DNA of 64,000 nt from Paguma larvata (Eukaryota; Chordata; Mammalia; Carnivora; Viverridae). Numbering within the stretch: the first letter of the stretch is position 1; each line of letters begins with the position of its first letter. Below the pieces are notes generated by a model. It was not told where the DNA came from. It saw nothing but the letters and a program-made list of their open reading frames with translations, and ran no database searches. The stretch lies in NCBI GenBank assembly GCA_030068075.1, contig CM057826.1, positions 95,965,804 through 96,029,803 of the forward strand. The letters are read 5' to 3'. The position numbers and the translations under genes are program-made. This document shows, one piece after another, positions 10,723-21,935 of the stretch.

Positions 10723-11284
10723 TAGCATAAAGTTGATTATTCAGCTTCTGTTTGGAAACCTCAGGTCAGCATGATCACATAACTTCTAAGGTCACAAAGA
10801 AAAAGCACTAAGTTCAAAAACTACTGCTATTTCAATTGTTTAACAAAATTGTTTTAATGGCTTTCTTTGCATTCCATTGGCTGGACAGATATAATGATTT
10901 AATCACCACATAGACTCTTATGTTCTACACATGAGAAAAATCCTGATTTGCCATCACAGAACCTAAAGACAAATTGTATCATCATATTATCACAAATCCC
11001 TTTTTCTTTCCTGTGAATCCAATCTTTTCCTTAGAACCATTATGTATTTGGAAGATGTGTTAAAACAAAGTTACTTTATGGCCCCCATGCCAACCCAGCT
11101 TTTCCTCATGATTTACCTGTGTCATCACTTCCAAATTAGCAAACCCAGGCATTCAAGGGTCCATGTAATGTAGACTCAGTGTGTGAAACTCATTTCTTTT
11201 CTCTTACTCACCACCGTATGCACATAAGCTGTCTAAACCAAAGTCTTCAAATGTTCATGATTTCCCACTTTGCTGTGTTTGTCC
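10723..11284. other. Unique AT-rich sequence
   Basis: No repeat or gene is recognised. The segment 10730-10920 has features of ordinary unique DNA that could be conserved, but nothing specific is visible. Confidence 0.45.
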
Positions 11285-11600
11285 ACTCAATTCTCTCAGC
11301 TAGAATGTTCTCACTTATTAGTCCTCCCACCTCTGACTATGACCTCCTATCCCTCCTCCTGGATAATTTCAATTACTATTTACCCCTAGCTTATTTTCCC
11401 AGGAGGTGCCATTCTCACCCAACCTCAGCAGTGCTTTTTTTTTTTAAATTTTAAATGGGCTCACTTCAAATGGTATTTATCTCATTCCACCATGCATTAT
11501 AATCATCTCTGTGTTTCTGTAGGCCTCTTTCCATGGGGCAATGTCTTCAAGGACAATGATTAGGAATTACTCCTTTATTAACTCATTGTTTCATTCATTC
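11285..11600 (+). repeat. L2 LINE relic
   Basis: AATTCTCTCAGCTAGAATGT, CCTCCTGGATAATTTCAATT, AGGAGGTGCCATTCTCACCC and TGTGTTTCTGTAGGCC weakly follow the L2 3' region. The copy is strongly diverged. Confidence 0.4.
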
Positions 11601-11639
11601 GACCAGTCTATCCATTTAATAGTTATTTCTCCATTATTG

Positions 11640-11815
11640 ATTCAAGAACACGATTGAGCATCTCCTAGATACTGGAGAATGTTTCAGGGATTGAGTGTCT
11701 ATGTTTCAGGCATTGAGTGTCTAGAATGAGAGGGATTAAATAAGACATAGCTCTCGGAGTCCCTATCATTAAGGAACTTAGAGTCTGAGAGAGAGACAAA
11801 CATCCCGTGAATTGG
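11640..11815 (-). repeat. L2 LINE 3' end, reversed, with a 22-bp tandem duplication
   Basis: TTGAGCATCTCCTAGATACT and AAGGAACTTAGAGTCTGAGA resemble the complement of an L2 3' end. ATGTTTCAGGGATTGAGTGTCT-type sequence at 11679-11700 is repeated at 11701-11722 with one difference. This is a local duplication within the relic. Confidence 0.55.
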
Positions 11816-11910
11816 TGTTCCCATAGGAGTGACCCTCAAAACACTCCTAGAACATGCCAAATGTATGGCAGTGGCTCAAATTATATTTGTTGAATTTAAA
11901 GTCAGTAGTA

Positions 11911-12150
11911 GGGGTGCCTTAGTCCGTTAATAATCAGTCATTTAAGGGTCTGACTTTGGCTCAGGTCATGACCTTGCAGTTCCTGGGTTCAAGCCCTGCA
12001 TTGGGCTCTGTGCAGACAGCTCAGAACCTGGAGCCTGCTTCAGATTCTTTGTCCCCCTCTCTCTATGCCCCTTCGCTGCTTGCACTCTGTCTCTCTTTCA
12101 AAAAAAAAAAATAATAAAAGTAACCATTAAAATATTTTTTTAATTTAAAT
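11911..12150 (+). repeat. CAN SINE
   Basis: GGGGTGCCTTAGTCCGTTAA starts a diverged CAN SINE; CTTTGGCTCAGGTCATGACC, GCTCAGAACCTGGAGCCTGC and CTCTGTCTCTCTTTC follow, then a long A/T-rich tail. Imperfect flanking duplications resemble AAGTCAGTAGTA before and AAGTAAGTAGTA after. A small internal insertion near 11932 (TAATCAGTCA) disturbs the A-box region. Confidence 0.92.
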
Positions 12151-12779
12151 AAATAAAAGTAAGTAGTAAATGAGTAGATCCTATTTCCCCTAAATTCACT
12201 TTAGGGTTAAGAGTAACTTTACCTAAATTTGCTAAGAGGTTATCGATGATGATTCCAAAACTATATGTTTTTAGAGATATGTATCTCCCTTTCAAAAATT
12301 CAAAAAGTAAAGAACCCAATGTAAATTCTTCATGGGTAAAACTTCCAGAGATGCTTTTGGAAGGCACATTAGCTAACAGAAAGTGTTGGGTGGCAAGAAG
12401 TGAGGTAGGGGAAGCTGTGATAACTGTCCTTGAAGACTCACATCTCTTTTCTCTTTTCAGCTAGCATGTGAGTGTCTATCAGTACCAGGCAATGCAACAC
12501 AAAGTGTTATGGAGGTTTGTCCTCTAGTGTAAACACTATCTATTGGCATAAGGTTGGGGAAGTCTTCAAAAAGAAGTGCTTTTGGAACCACCTTGAATGG
12601 TTAAAGTTCATCCCAATGTCCATCCTGGGTTGATGTCACTACTCTACCTCTTGCCTCCATCACCCCATCTCTCTTCTCTCCAAGATAGAAGTCATCTTTT
12701 TTTTTTTTTAATTAAGGTTTAAAAAAGTGCCTTAGTATTGTAGCTTTTACACAATTCTCTCTGCTGAGATTTTTTTTTA
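12151..12779. other. Unique sequence
   Basis: No repeat or gene is identified. ORFs of about 70 codons run on both strands without domains. A T-rich run occurs near 12700. Confidence 0.45.
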
Positions 12780-12967
12780 ATGTAAAATCTTGGGTTTTCT
12801 TAATAATTATGTACCAATGTTGATTTCCTAGTTTTGACAAATGCACCATGGTTATAGAAGAAAGGAATCGGGTACAGGTATGCAAGAATTCTCTGTACCA
12901 TCTTTGCAACTTTTCTGCAAATCTAGAATTATTCTACAATAAAAATATATTTGAACAATAAACAAAT
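12780..12967 (+). repeat. L1M 3' end
   Basis: ACCAATGTTGATTTCCTAGT, TTTTGACAAATGCACCATGG, TCTCTGTACCATCTTTGCAA, CTTTTCTGCAAATCTAGAAT and ATTCTACAATAAAAATAT follow the typical end of an L1M 3'UTR in order and carry its AATAAA signal. Confidence 0.75.
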
Positions 12968-13674
12968 ATACCTCCTCTAAAGGAGTCAACGATAAACAGG
13001 AATATCATTTACAAGCAGAAACAAACAGGCCTCACCCTTGCTCATATCAATCTCTATTAACACTTTCATACATCCTTTCCCCAAGCTGACATGATGGTAC
13101 AAAGCGTGGATCTACTCACCCTCATCTGTAACCTCGTGAGCTCTTGAACTCTCTGAATATAATTAGAGGTCAACGTATTCTTGACCGGATTGGATGAGGT
13201 GGCCCAAGTGACCTTTTGCCTTCAGGCTGTAATGGTGACATAGGCTATCCCTGGGGTTCTGACTATAGTTCTGTCATTAGCCAGCTAAGATTGTTTTGTT
13301 AATCGAATGAACGGTTCCATAGGAAATAACAGAGTAAAGGCTTATTAAGGGTGAAGGCTTCATCCATTAAAATGCCCTTTGTCCTTAATGAAGGTCAGTG
13401 GAAGACTGATTATAGGAGGAAATCTTGCTTTATGCTCACCCATATGTCTTAATTAATCATCACATCAAGCAAGTCGTCCGACCAGATTTGTGTTTGCCTT
13501 TATTCCTGGAAAATTTTTAGAGAGGGGATTACTGAAACAATGTTGTTATGTTCTGCCATCAGAGAACTATGTTTGACATGTTAGAATTACCCAAATCATT
13601 TGAGTTTATTTTCTGAGAAAATGTTTTCAAGTATATGGTTTCCTTTTAATCTCCGAGCTCACTGAAACTTTTAG
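12968..13674. other. Unique sequence; possible conserved non-coding element
   Basis: No repeat or gene is seen. The part 13140-13500 contains TTTGTTAATCGAATGAACGG, CCATTAAAATGCCCTTTG and CTTAATTAATCATCACATCA. Such AT-rich homeodomain-like motifs in unique sequence make conservation worth testing. Confidence 0.4.
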
Positions 13675-13742
13675 ATTTGCAGTGTCCAGTATGGTAACCA
13701 CTAGTCGTATGTGGCTACTAAGCACTTAAAACATAGCTAGTG

Positions 13743-13951
13743 AGGGAGCACCTGGGTGGCTCAGTCGTTTAAGGGTCTGACTTTGGCTCAGGTCATGATC
13801 TCAAAGTTTTTGAGTTTGAGCTCCATGTCAGACTCTATGCTGACAGCTCAGAGCCTGAAGCCAGCTTCAGATTCTGTGTCTCCCTCTTTCTCTCTGACCT
13901 TCCCGACACACATGCTCTCAAAAATAAATAAACATTAAAAAAGAATTTTAA
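13743..13951 (+). repeat. CAN SINE inside a hAT relic
   Basis: GGGAGCACCTGGGTGGCTCA, TTGGCTCAGGTCATGATCTC, GACAGCTCAGAGCCTGAAGC and an AAATAAATAAACATT tail. Flanking duplications are ACATAGCTAGT and ACGTAGCTAGT. The host transposon sequence continues on both sides, so the SINE is the younger insertion. Confidence 0.95.
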
Positions 13952-14034
13952 AAAACGTAGCTAGTATGAACTAAGATGTGCTAGAAGTATACAATGTACA
14001 AAACCGGATTGTAAAAACTTAGATTGCAAAAACA

Positions 14035-14226
14035 AATGTAAAAAATCTCATTGATAATTTTTATGTTCATAACATGTCAAAATGATAATTTTAATGTATT
14101 AAGTTTTATTTTGGCTGCTTTTCCTTCTACAATGTAAAAAATCTCATTGATAATTTTTATGTTCATGACATGTCAAAATGATAATTTTAATGTATTAAGT
14201 TTTATTTTGGCTGCTTTTCCTTCTAC
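14035..14226. repeat. 96-bp tandem duplication, two copies
   Basis: Unit 1 is 14035-14130 and unit 2 is 14131-14226. Both run from AATGTAAAAAATCTCATTGA to TGCTTTTCCTTCTAC and differ at one base by eye (TTCATAACATG against TTCATGACATG). The high identity inside an old, diverged transposon shows that the duplication is recent. Confidence 0.95.
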
Positions 14227-14504
14227 ATGTAGAAAGTTTGAAATTGTTTATGTGGCTCAAATTATATTCCTAACAGTATACATAATTTCTGCCTTAAAGT
14301 TTCCAGAAAATATGTTTAGTAACTGCCTAAGGGTATCTTTTCTTCAAGCACAGTTCAGACACAGGGGACATGATGAAAAATGTTATTTTCTTTTACCCTC
14401 CTTGATGTAATAAATTAATTACTTTAGGTTTAGCTGCTCCACCTTACTCACAATCTAAAAAAATACAACTGTTAACCTTTAAGCTGCTAAACCCTTACCA
14501 AGAA

Positions 14505-14575
14505 CCAGAGTTACTGGTCTCAGGCACTGGGGATACTCACCTGAGACATCATCTCTATCCTGTAGACAATTTGTT
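14505..14575 (-). repeat. L2 3' end fragment, reversed
   Basis: CTCAGGCACTGGGGATACTC and ATCTCTATCCTGTAGACA resemble the complement of the L2 3' terminus. It is short, so support is modest. Confidence 0.4.
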
Positions 14576-14589
14576 TCTGTCTCCACCTG

Positions 14590-14832
14590 AGCCTTTTGTC
14601 CTCTGTGAAGTCTGCTTCGAAGTCTCACCTCTGCAGTTGGTCACCATCTACTTTGAGATCTTCTTCTTAGGTCTTTCCAAATTATCCTTATCTTTTACAA
14701 AAGCTTCTCTGCAGCTCGACTGAGACCTCCTCGAGGGCAAGGTTTTTATCTTATTAATTGCCCCATCATACCTGCCTCAGCACTAGGCACATAGTAGTTA
14801 CCCCATTGGTATATGTCAAATGAATAGTAACA
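14590..14832 (+). repeat. L2 LINE 3' end
   Basis: GAAGTCTGCTTCGAAGTCTC, GACCTCCTCGAGGGCAAGGT, CCTCAGCACTAGGCACATAG and GTATATGTCAAATGAATA give the L2 3' order (processing-like tail, then CTCGAGGGCAAGG, then CACTAGGCACATAGTAG). Confidence 0.7.
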
Positions 14833-14835
14833 AGA

Positions 14836-15055
14836 AAAAAAGCATTATTTATTGAATACTAATACTATGCCTGATTGGTTTTTCTAAGCACTTTTTCTAC
14901 CATCACTCTTGAAACCCTCTTAGAAATCCTCGGAGGTAGAAGCCAAAATTGCCTGTTTTATGGATGAGGAAACCAAGCCATAAGAGGGCTATAAAACATG
15001 CCAGCTCTCACACAGGTAGTCAGTGATTGAATGAAATTTAAATGAAGGCAATGTT
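14836..15055 (-). repeat. MIR SINE relic
   Basis: The complement of MIR is visible: TTATTTATTGAATACTAATA, CTTAGAAATCCTCGGAGGTA, TTTATGGATGAGGAAACCAA and CAGCTCTCACACAGGTAGTC. Order and orientation are consistent. Confidence 0.75.
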
Positions 15056-15290
15056 GTACAATCAGAGGGAGGTGGCATCACGGAGTTTAAAAACTGAGTT
15101 GGTAAGGTTGGAGAGACCATGATTAGCATGAAGCAAAAATGTAGAAAGTATGAGACTGGCTGTGGAGTCTCCTTCCAACAAGAGCACTGGTGCCTAGAAA
15201 CAAGACCATGTCCCAACCTTTCCATCTGCTACTCCGATTGTGGGAAGGGGGTCAGACGAACCCTAACTTATTTTAATTTACATAATAAAT

Positions 15291-15497
15291 GGGGCACCTG
15301 GGTGGCTTAGTCAGTTAAGCATCAGACTTTGTCTTAGGTCACGAGCTCACGGTTTGTGAGTTCAAGCCCTGCATCAGGCTCTGCACTGACAGCTCAGAGC
15401 CTGGAACCTGTTTGGATTCTGTGTCTCCATCTCTCTCTGCTTCTCCCTTGCTTGCTCGTGCTCTCAAAAGTAAATAGACATTTAAAAAAAATTTTAT
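15291..15497 (+). repeat. CAN SINE
   Basis: GGGGCACCTGGGTGGCTTAG, TTAGGTCACGAGCTCACGGT, GTTCAAGCCCTGCATCAGGC and ACAGCTCAGAGCCTGGAACC with an A-rich tail near 15476. A convincing target-site duplication is not seen. Confidence 0.95.
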
Positions 15498-15951
15498 AAC
15501 AACCTGTCCCATACATCCAGATGTGGCTGGAATCTTGTGGTGGAACTCCTTAACATGGCCCCGTGCTCTGTGGTGAGAACAGGCAGAGGCCTCCACTCGT
15601 GTTTGTGCCGGAAGTGCTAATTGGTCAGGTCAGTCAGGGGACCTCACACCCTCATCAGTCATCCTGACAGGGGAGCATCACGTCCAGGTTCTCGAGGGAG
15701 CATTACAACTTAGGCCTTTCCTTGAGGCTATAGGTTGATGCTTCTACAATCTACTTGACATTTTGGAAGAGCATTTGGGAAAAGCCAATGATAGCACATA
15801 CAAGGCAATGCTGAAACATTCCCCCTTTACTTAATTTTAAAGAGCTATCAGGAAAAGATGGGGAACAGTGGAGGGTAGAGGAGATTGAAGACACAGACAA
15901 GGAGCATCAAGGTGAAACAGAAAAACACTCCCTGGTGTCACAGGTCACTGT
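15498..15951. other. Unique sequence
   Basis: No repeat or gene is recognised. Confidence 0.5.
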
Positions 15952-16080
15952 GATTCAAGTGCTGACTCTGATACTAACTAGAGAATAGTAACTCTTTTGT
16001 GACTTTAAGCAACTCACCTTACCTCGGGGCCTCTGTTTATCATCAAATAAATGAGGAGGTTTGGCCCTTAGAGTTCAGCC
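15952..16080 (+). repeat. MIR SINE relic
   Basis: GCTGACTCTGATACTAACTA, TGACTTTAAGCAACTCACCT, TCGGGGCCTCTGTTTATCAT and AAATAAATGAGGAGG follow the MIR core order. Confidence 0.65.
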
Positions 16081-17108
16081 AACAAAACATACTGGTATTT
16101 TAAAATGGTATGATAAACATACCTCCATTAAAAAAAAAGAAAAAAAAAGGGAGGGGGGAATCCATAAATTGAATTCACCTCTGCCAACCCTCATCCCTAG
16201 AACTGGTACAGGGAGAAAGTTTTTGCCAGGGAAACTCATTAGAAATTTAGAACAAGTAATATGTACAGGTTTATACTTAAACCAGCCATCCTAAGACACC
16301 AGCTAGATGGTTGATTCGATCTTCTAACCTGTAGAGATGGTTTCCTGGTTGCTGTTGAGTCACACTGGGAAAAGGTGTCCTAAATGGCTCTGGACTTTTC
16401 AGAGCTTGGCTTGGCATTCCCAAAACAAGCTTTTGAAAATTTCTTCCTCTACTTATCAATTACTTTTCATACCATGCATCTTTTAGGAGATATTTTCTTT
16501 TCATTGCCAAATCCTATTAACCACAGAACACAGAAAAACCTTATTTGTCCTAAGATAGGAGATAAAAATGCAAGACAGTTGTTCCAAACTTTATAAAAAC
16601 TGCTTGTCAGTGGCATTTACACAACATTTCTTCCTGTCTACATAAACTTTCAGTGTGTATTTTCTGTAGAGTGTATATTTCTAGGCCTTAGGAGAGCGAA
16701 GAGGAGTTTGGGGGAACACAGAAGCACTACATCTGACTTGTAAGATACGCAGTCCTTTTGCAAAGCATTGCTATTTATAGATGCTTGTATCTGTCTAATT
16801 TTAGACTTGTCTAAGTTTAGTAAGCCCTTTAGGCAACACCGTTGACTAATTGTATGTTTTGAAGAGTTCTTAGCGCATGGTTAGTGCTCAATAAATGTTA
16901 AATAATTGAAAATGTTAACCATTATCATATTTGTAAGCACATAGAGCAAGACTGTTCCTAAATATGTTTTAGTGGAGAGCTCAGTGCATTGTTGGCAGGC
17001 AAGCAACATGGAATGATAATAACACCAAATGGCCCTCTTGTTTTTTTCCAAAAAAAAAAAAAAAAAAAAAGGGCAGGGTTAGTGACAGTCAAACTGATTT
17101 TAGAGTCT
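16081..17108. other. Mostly unique sequence with A-rich runs
   Basis: A-rich tracts lie at about 16131-16149 and 17050-17070 (about 21 A, preceded by T7CC). A short L2/MIR-like end, GTTAGTGCTCAATAAATGTT, lies at 16880-16900. No gene is seen. Confidence 0.5.
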
Positions 17109-17567
17109 GTAGTAGGCAGAATAGCCTATCAAAATGTGTGTGTCCTTATCCCTGGAACCTGTGAATCTCTTAAGTTAGGTGGCAAAGGGAAATTTGGGTT
17201 GATCAGCTGGCCTTTAAATGGAAAAAGTGTCCTGGGTATCCAGGTGGGCCCAAAATAATCACAAAGTTCCTTACAAATCAGGCAGGGGAGCAGTAAGAGA
17301 AGATTAAAACAATGAGAGATTTAAAGATAATGACTGCAGGCTTTGAAGATGAAGGGAGGGGCCATGAGCCAAGGAATGCAGGTGGCCTCTCGAAGCTGAG
17401 AAAACACTGGAGGCTGGTTTACCCCTAGAGCCTCCAGAAGGGATGCACTCCTGCCAATCTCATGATTTTAGGTCATCTGACCTCCAGAACTGTAGGATAA
17501 TAAGCGTGTGTTGTTTTAAGCCACAGATTTTGGGATGATTTGATACAGAGGGAATACAAACTAATAA
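17109..17567 (+). mobile_element. MaLR (MLT1-like) solo LTR
   Basis: TGTAGTAGGCAGAATAGCCT opens an old LTR of the MaLR/ERVL group. CCTGGAACCTGTGAATCTCT, CCAGGTGGGCCCAAAATAAT, GCCATGAGCCAAGGAATGCA, CTAGAGCCTCCAGAAGG, CTCCAGAACTGTAGGATAAT and GTTGTTTTAAGCCACAGATT follow in order, ending AAACTAATA. There is no internal region or second LTR. Confidence 0.75.
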
Positions 17568-17855
17568 GTCTTCGCACAAACATGTGGGCTAACCATTGGT
17601 GATAAGTGGTTTGTAGGTGCTCTGGGTATCACCTAGAATATTACTGAACATGATCTCAAAAAAAAAAAAATAACAACCTAGAAAAAAAAGAACACACATC
17701 TCTGGGTTTAGTAAGACCACTATTACATAAAAACATATACATATAGTATACAGACAGTAGAAACCTAGATGGAAATGTAGACAATTGTTTCATATAAGGC
17801 CAGAAAAATTATAAATTTTTTTTGAAATTCACTTTAGTGTCATCCTAAAATTTTA

Positions 17856-17956
17856 ATAATATTTTTAAAGTTATCTCTATGCTCAAGTGGGGCTCAAACT
17901 CAGGGCCCTCATATCAAGAGTTGCATGTTCTACTGACTGAGCCAGCCAGGAACCCC
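17856..17956 (-). repeat. Short CAN-type SINE (tRNA-like only)
   Basis: The + strand gives the complement of a short tRNA-derived carnivore SINE: TTATCTCTATGCTCAAGTGG, GGGCTCAAACTCAGGGCCCT, ATCAAGAGTTGCATGTTCTA, CTGACTGAGCCAGCCAGG. It lacks the CT-rich body of the longer SINEs. A second copy lies at 31408. Confidence 0.85.
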
Positions 17957-18436
17957 TTTATTATTTTTTTTAAGAAAGAAAGAAGAAACCCAGTTTTATA
18001 AACAAGCATGTATACCACTGATTTTCAGACCCATATACACACTTTCCAAGGGCTGTGTGATCACATGTAGTTCTCAGATTTTTTTCCCCCAGATCTTCAA
18101 CTTCTGCATGTACTTTTTCCTAAAATTCATCTAGTCTGAGAACGAGAATGTGCCCATGTTTCCAAAAGTCCTTCTCCGGTCTTTGTGAAATAAAGACAAA
18201 TGTCTAACTCATCTCAAATCTTACTCTGGCACCTTGCCACAGGATCAGACTCTCCAAGGCAACAAGGGGCACACATTCTCTAAGCACCAGAAACCTACAG
18301 GGCTGCCGTCTTCCCCAGCCCCAGGGCATATTAGCCTAGGTTCTGAACTCAGATCTATGGTATAACAGGTTGATGGAATAATGGCTGCTTTTATCATTTT
18401 TCTTCCATCCACTAGCACTTGTCAGAATACCTTACT
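17957..18436. other. Unique sequence
   Basis: No repeat or gene is recognised. Confidence 0.5.
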
Positions 18437-18633
18437 GTTTTTTAAGTGTATTTATTTTTGAGAATGAGTGTGAGCAGGATAGAGGGAGAGCAAGAGGGAC
18501 AGAGAGAATCCCAAGAAGGCTCCGTGCTGTCATTTCAGAGGCTGACACAGGCCTCCAGCTCATGAACAGGGAGACCATGACTTGATCTGAAATCAAGAGT
18601 CAGACACAACTGACTGAGCCACCCAGATGCCTC
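18437..18633 (-). repeat. CAN SINE
   Basis: The complement of a CAN SINE: TTTTTAAGTGTATTTATTTT, GACCATGACTTGATCTGAAA, CAACTGACTGAGCCACCCAG and ATGCCTC. It is more diverged than most copies here, with a disturbed centre (CATTTCAGAGGCTGACACAG). Confidence 0.9.
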
Positions 18634-20305
18634 AGAAGACCCCATTCTTGAGGCAGAGTTCCAAGGAGCCAAAGAGAGCAGAAAAATATGGATCTCTAAC
18701 AACTTTTTCCTTACATATTTAAATAAAAGTTATGTTCAGCTATTGTCCAAGTCTTGTCTGAAATCTATCACTACCTGGAAAGAAACAAGCAGTCAAATCC
18801 TATCGACTTCTAATGTATATTCTTTCAAATGGAAACAATACTTTCTGGGATAACTATATTTTTAAAGACATTAGGAAAAAACCCCTTGGACAAAACTTTG
18901 TAATGATTTTTTTTCAGATTTGGCATGTATTTATGTCTAAAATCAATTTTATATATCCCAACTATGGTCAATTCTCAATTAACAAAATATTTAATGTGTG
19001 CTACCTCCAATTTTCAAAAATTTAATTATATCCTAGCTGGCCAAGTAATTAGTGTCTATGAATATATACATAGACTTTAATTACAAAAGCAAATGTTTAA
19101 TGAAATTAGTATCTAATGAAATTAAGGGGCTTATTTTTATAGGAGTCTACCTTAATTGTCTAAAACCAAACACCAGGGCTTTATACATACACATTCGCCT
19201 AGGTTTACTAAAAAATTACCATCTCAATTACCAATTACCAAAAAATTTGTCAAACTCCTTGCTTCTTGCTTCATACAAAACATTTTTTCACCATCACCTT
19301 GCATTATTACAAATTAGAGACACAAGCTTATTCATTTACTATTCTGCAACATTATAAAAATCAATTAATTGTATTTGTCATCATTTTAATCCTAACCTGA
19401 TCTACCTTACAGAATGCATTCCATAATTTATTTCTCTTTGGATCTTATATTTCTCAGAACACATCACCATATTTATTTCAGTTCTAAATTAAAGTCATAT
19501 TGTTCCTATTATGAAGTAACTGTAATTTGTAATTAAGCTAGGCTTCTCTAATTAGGGTTGATGGTCAATATTTCTCACAGTTAAATAAGTTAAAATCTAC
19601 AGCTTCTGAAAAATATTATTTAAAAATATATGATGAGAAAAAAGCAGTTGCACAATTGTCTTGGTAAAGGTATACTAAAATCAGTCAAGTGTTCTTAACC
19701 TATTCTGAATACATTAGGTTAAATACAGCGCCACTAAGTGAAAGAGTAAAAGGATGAATTCATCATAACTTATTAAGTCTTGGTATGATTTTGGTTTACT
19801 TCCCAGAAGTTGAGAAAGTAGAAGACTAGAATGCCAAATTATTTTGCAAGTCAAGTAGTTTCTAATTCTTTGATTTGAACAGAACTGAAGAAATGCCTAA
19901 TCAAGTTGTCAACTGAATAATTCTGAAATATACATTTGGATGATAGATCATTATCTGATTTTTGGCTCATAAACTCATAAGTTCAGAGAATTGAGCAGCA
20001 ATGCTATAATAAAACTTCCCATTTTCATCTACTTATTTGCGTGAAGAAGATTTCTCAGTGTTTCCATCTATACCATTAACAATTGATAATAGAACGGATA
20101 CTGGACCCAGTTCATTCTGGTGGTAAGTCACAGAACACACAAGCTATGAAGAAAGGAAAGCTACTCCTCTCATTTGACTAAGACACACATGCTTAAGGGT
20201 TTCCTCTTGTTTGTTTATATATTATACGTAGAAGTTGTTTTAATCAAATGAGTACTTACAACAGGTATAATGATAAAGGTCTTAAGAAATTTTTAATTTT
20301 TAAAG
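18634..20305. other. Long unique AT-rich stretch
   Basis: About 1.7 kb has no clearly recognised repeat. It includes TGTAATTTGTAATTAAGCTA and TCTCTAATTAGGGTTGATGG near 19525, homeodomain-like but not specific. The ORF of about 100 codons at 19052-19357 has an AT-driven composition and shows no domain. Confidence 0.45.
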
Positions 20306-20505
20306 CAGCTCTGTCCACTGGAATCTTCTGCAATGAGCGAAGCGTTCGATGTGCACCCCTGATATGGTAGCCATGAATTAGGCACTTGTGGCTACTGAGT
20401 ACTGGTGGCTAAGATAAGGAGGGAACTGAATTTTCAATTTCCCTTAGTTTTAATCCATTTAAACTTGAACAGCCACTAATGACTACTGTGCTGGATAGTG
20501 TAGAC
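20306..20505. mobile_element. hAT-type DNA transposon relic
   Basis: GCTCTGTCCACTGGAATCTT, TGCAATGAGCGAAGCGTTCG, ATATGGTAGCCATGAATTAG, TTGTGGCTACTGAGTACTGG and GACTACTGTGCTGGATAGTG match the same or a close hAT family as the element at 13675, with its inverted end-type sequence at both sides. Confidence 0.7.
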
Positions 20506-20917
20506 TTCAAGCCTTATACACACTGTAGCCATTTTATTTTTAAACACTAATGTTTGCAGAATGTTGCAAAAGGTATTAGATCCTTGGTTATGACTACATT
20601 CCAAGGACTCTAAGAGATACATTTTTTTCACATTTTTAACATCTCTAAAACTGGGGTGCATCTTATAACGGTGGGTCATAGTTGGATAGTATGTTGCTTA
20701 GCTATGCATAATGTAATACAGTAAGTATGAAGCATAAGGTCTTGAAATTAAGTATTCTTAGATTCTACAATACAGGACTTTCAAACTGAACATGGAAATT
20801 TTAGGTGTCAATTGGAAAATGTGTGCAGATACATTGAGCTTCAAGATTCTGTAACTATGTGAGCAAAAAACATCTGTAGACCACTGATGGTCTTTCCTGC
20901 TAAAGTTCCATGTTTGA
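20506..20917. other. Unique sequence
   Basis: No repeat or gene is recognised. Confidence 0.5.
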
Positions 20918-21103
20918 TTTTTTTAAACGTTTATTTTTGAGAGAGTACAAGCGGGGAAGGGGCAAAGGGAGGGGGAGAGAGGATCAGAATCTGGTTCTGC
21001 ATGGATATCAGAGAGTTAAATGCGGGGCCTGAACTCACAAACCAGGAGATCATGACTTGAGCTGAAATAGGACACTCAACTGACTAAGCTCCCCAGGCAC
21101 CTG
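20918..21103 (-). repeat. CAN SINE
   Basis: The complement of a CAN SINE: TTTTTTAAACGTTTATTTTT, GAGATCATGACTTGAGCTGA, CAACTGACTAAGCTCCCCAG. Target-site duplications of about 15 bp with two differences are AAGTTCCATGTTTGA (20903-20917) and AAGTTCAGTGTTTGA (21104-21118). Confidence 0.93.
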
Positions 21104-21118
21104 AAGTTCAGTGTTTGA

Positions 21119-21687
21119 ATCACAGCTTCTTTATGTGCACAGAACAGAGAATTGCTTCAGCGAGTCAAGGAAGGGGCTGGAAGTTCAGACTTGTTGGTGT
21201 AAGAATCTGGACCTCTCAGAGATTCAAGCACAGCATTCCTCAGGTTGGTCTCAGGAACTGGAAAAGTCATTTTCCCAAGCCGCTCACCGTTTCGTATGAG
21301 TCATAGAGTTTCTCCTCTCTGGTTTTCTCTCCTATCTGCCCCACATTCCTACTTCTCTTCACAGAAAAGCTTTCTCTATTTATCCATCAGGGCTTGGATA
21401 ATGGCCTCAGATCTGTGTCTGTACAACCTTTCAGCTCAGCAACCCACCATTCATTGGCTCAAGTGCTCCCTGCTCCCAAACCAAGGTGACAGTTCACATT
21501 ATCCAGCTCAGAGAAGAGGTCCACTCCTGATCCAAACAACTATGACTTAAGTGAGTGATCCATTTGTGTGATCCAACAGCACTAGGGGAGAAGGGGTGGT
21601 GGGTGGAGACAATTCCCAAAGATGGGGTCTGTGAGCCGGCAGGCAGCTAGAATCACTACCTAGAGCCCATCACAATCAGAGCTAACA
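21119..21687. other. Unique sequence
   Basis: No repeat is recognised. ORFs of 60-100 codons overlap in two + frames, have no domain and are probably chance. Confidence 0.45.
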
Positions 21688-21935
21688 GATTTCTTACAGT
21701 TGCCAGGCACCATGCTAATTGCTTTCAATACATTAATTTATCCTCATATAATTTAATCCTCACTTAGTCGTCAGTGCTATGTTAGGAAGTAGATATTGAT
21801 AACCGCATTTTACAGATGAGGAAACTGAGGCACAGAGAGCTTAAGTAAATCGCCCACACCACATTTACACTTTTGTAAATGGCAGAGCTTGGATTCAAAC
21901 TCACAGAAGTACACAGCCTCAGCAATTTCATCTCT
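21688..21935 (-). repeat. MIR SINE relic
   Basis: The complement of MIR is unusually well preserved: GCCAGGCACCATGCTAATTG, TATAATTTAATCCTCACTTA, TTTTACAGATGAGGAAACTG, AGGCACAGAGAGCTTAAGTA and GGCAGAGCTTGGATTCAAAC. Confidence 0.88.

Larger units (their letters stand above)
13675..14283. mobile_element. hAT-type DNA transposon relic (non-autonomous)
   Basis: CAGTGTCCAGTATGGTAACC, GTATGTGGCTACTAAGCACT, GATGTGCTAGAAGTATACAA, AATCTCATTGATAATTTTTA and ATGTGGCTCAAATTATATTC follow a well-known mammalian hAT-class repeat (the family with TGTCCAATATGGTAGCCACT termini). The subfamily is not asserted. It was split by a SINE and later carried a 96-bp tandem duplication. No transposase coding sequence remains. 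Confidence 0.7.
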
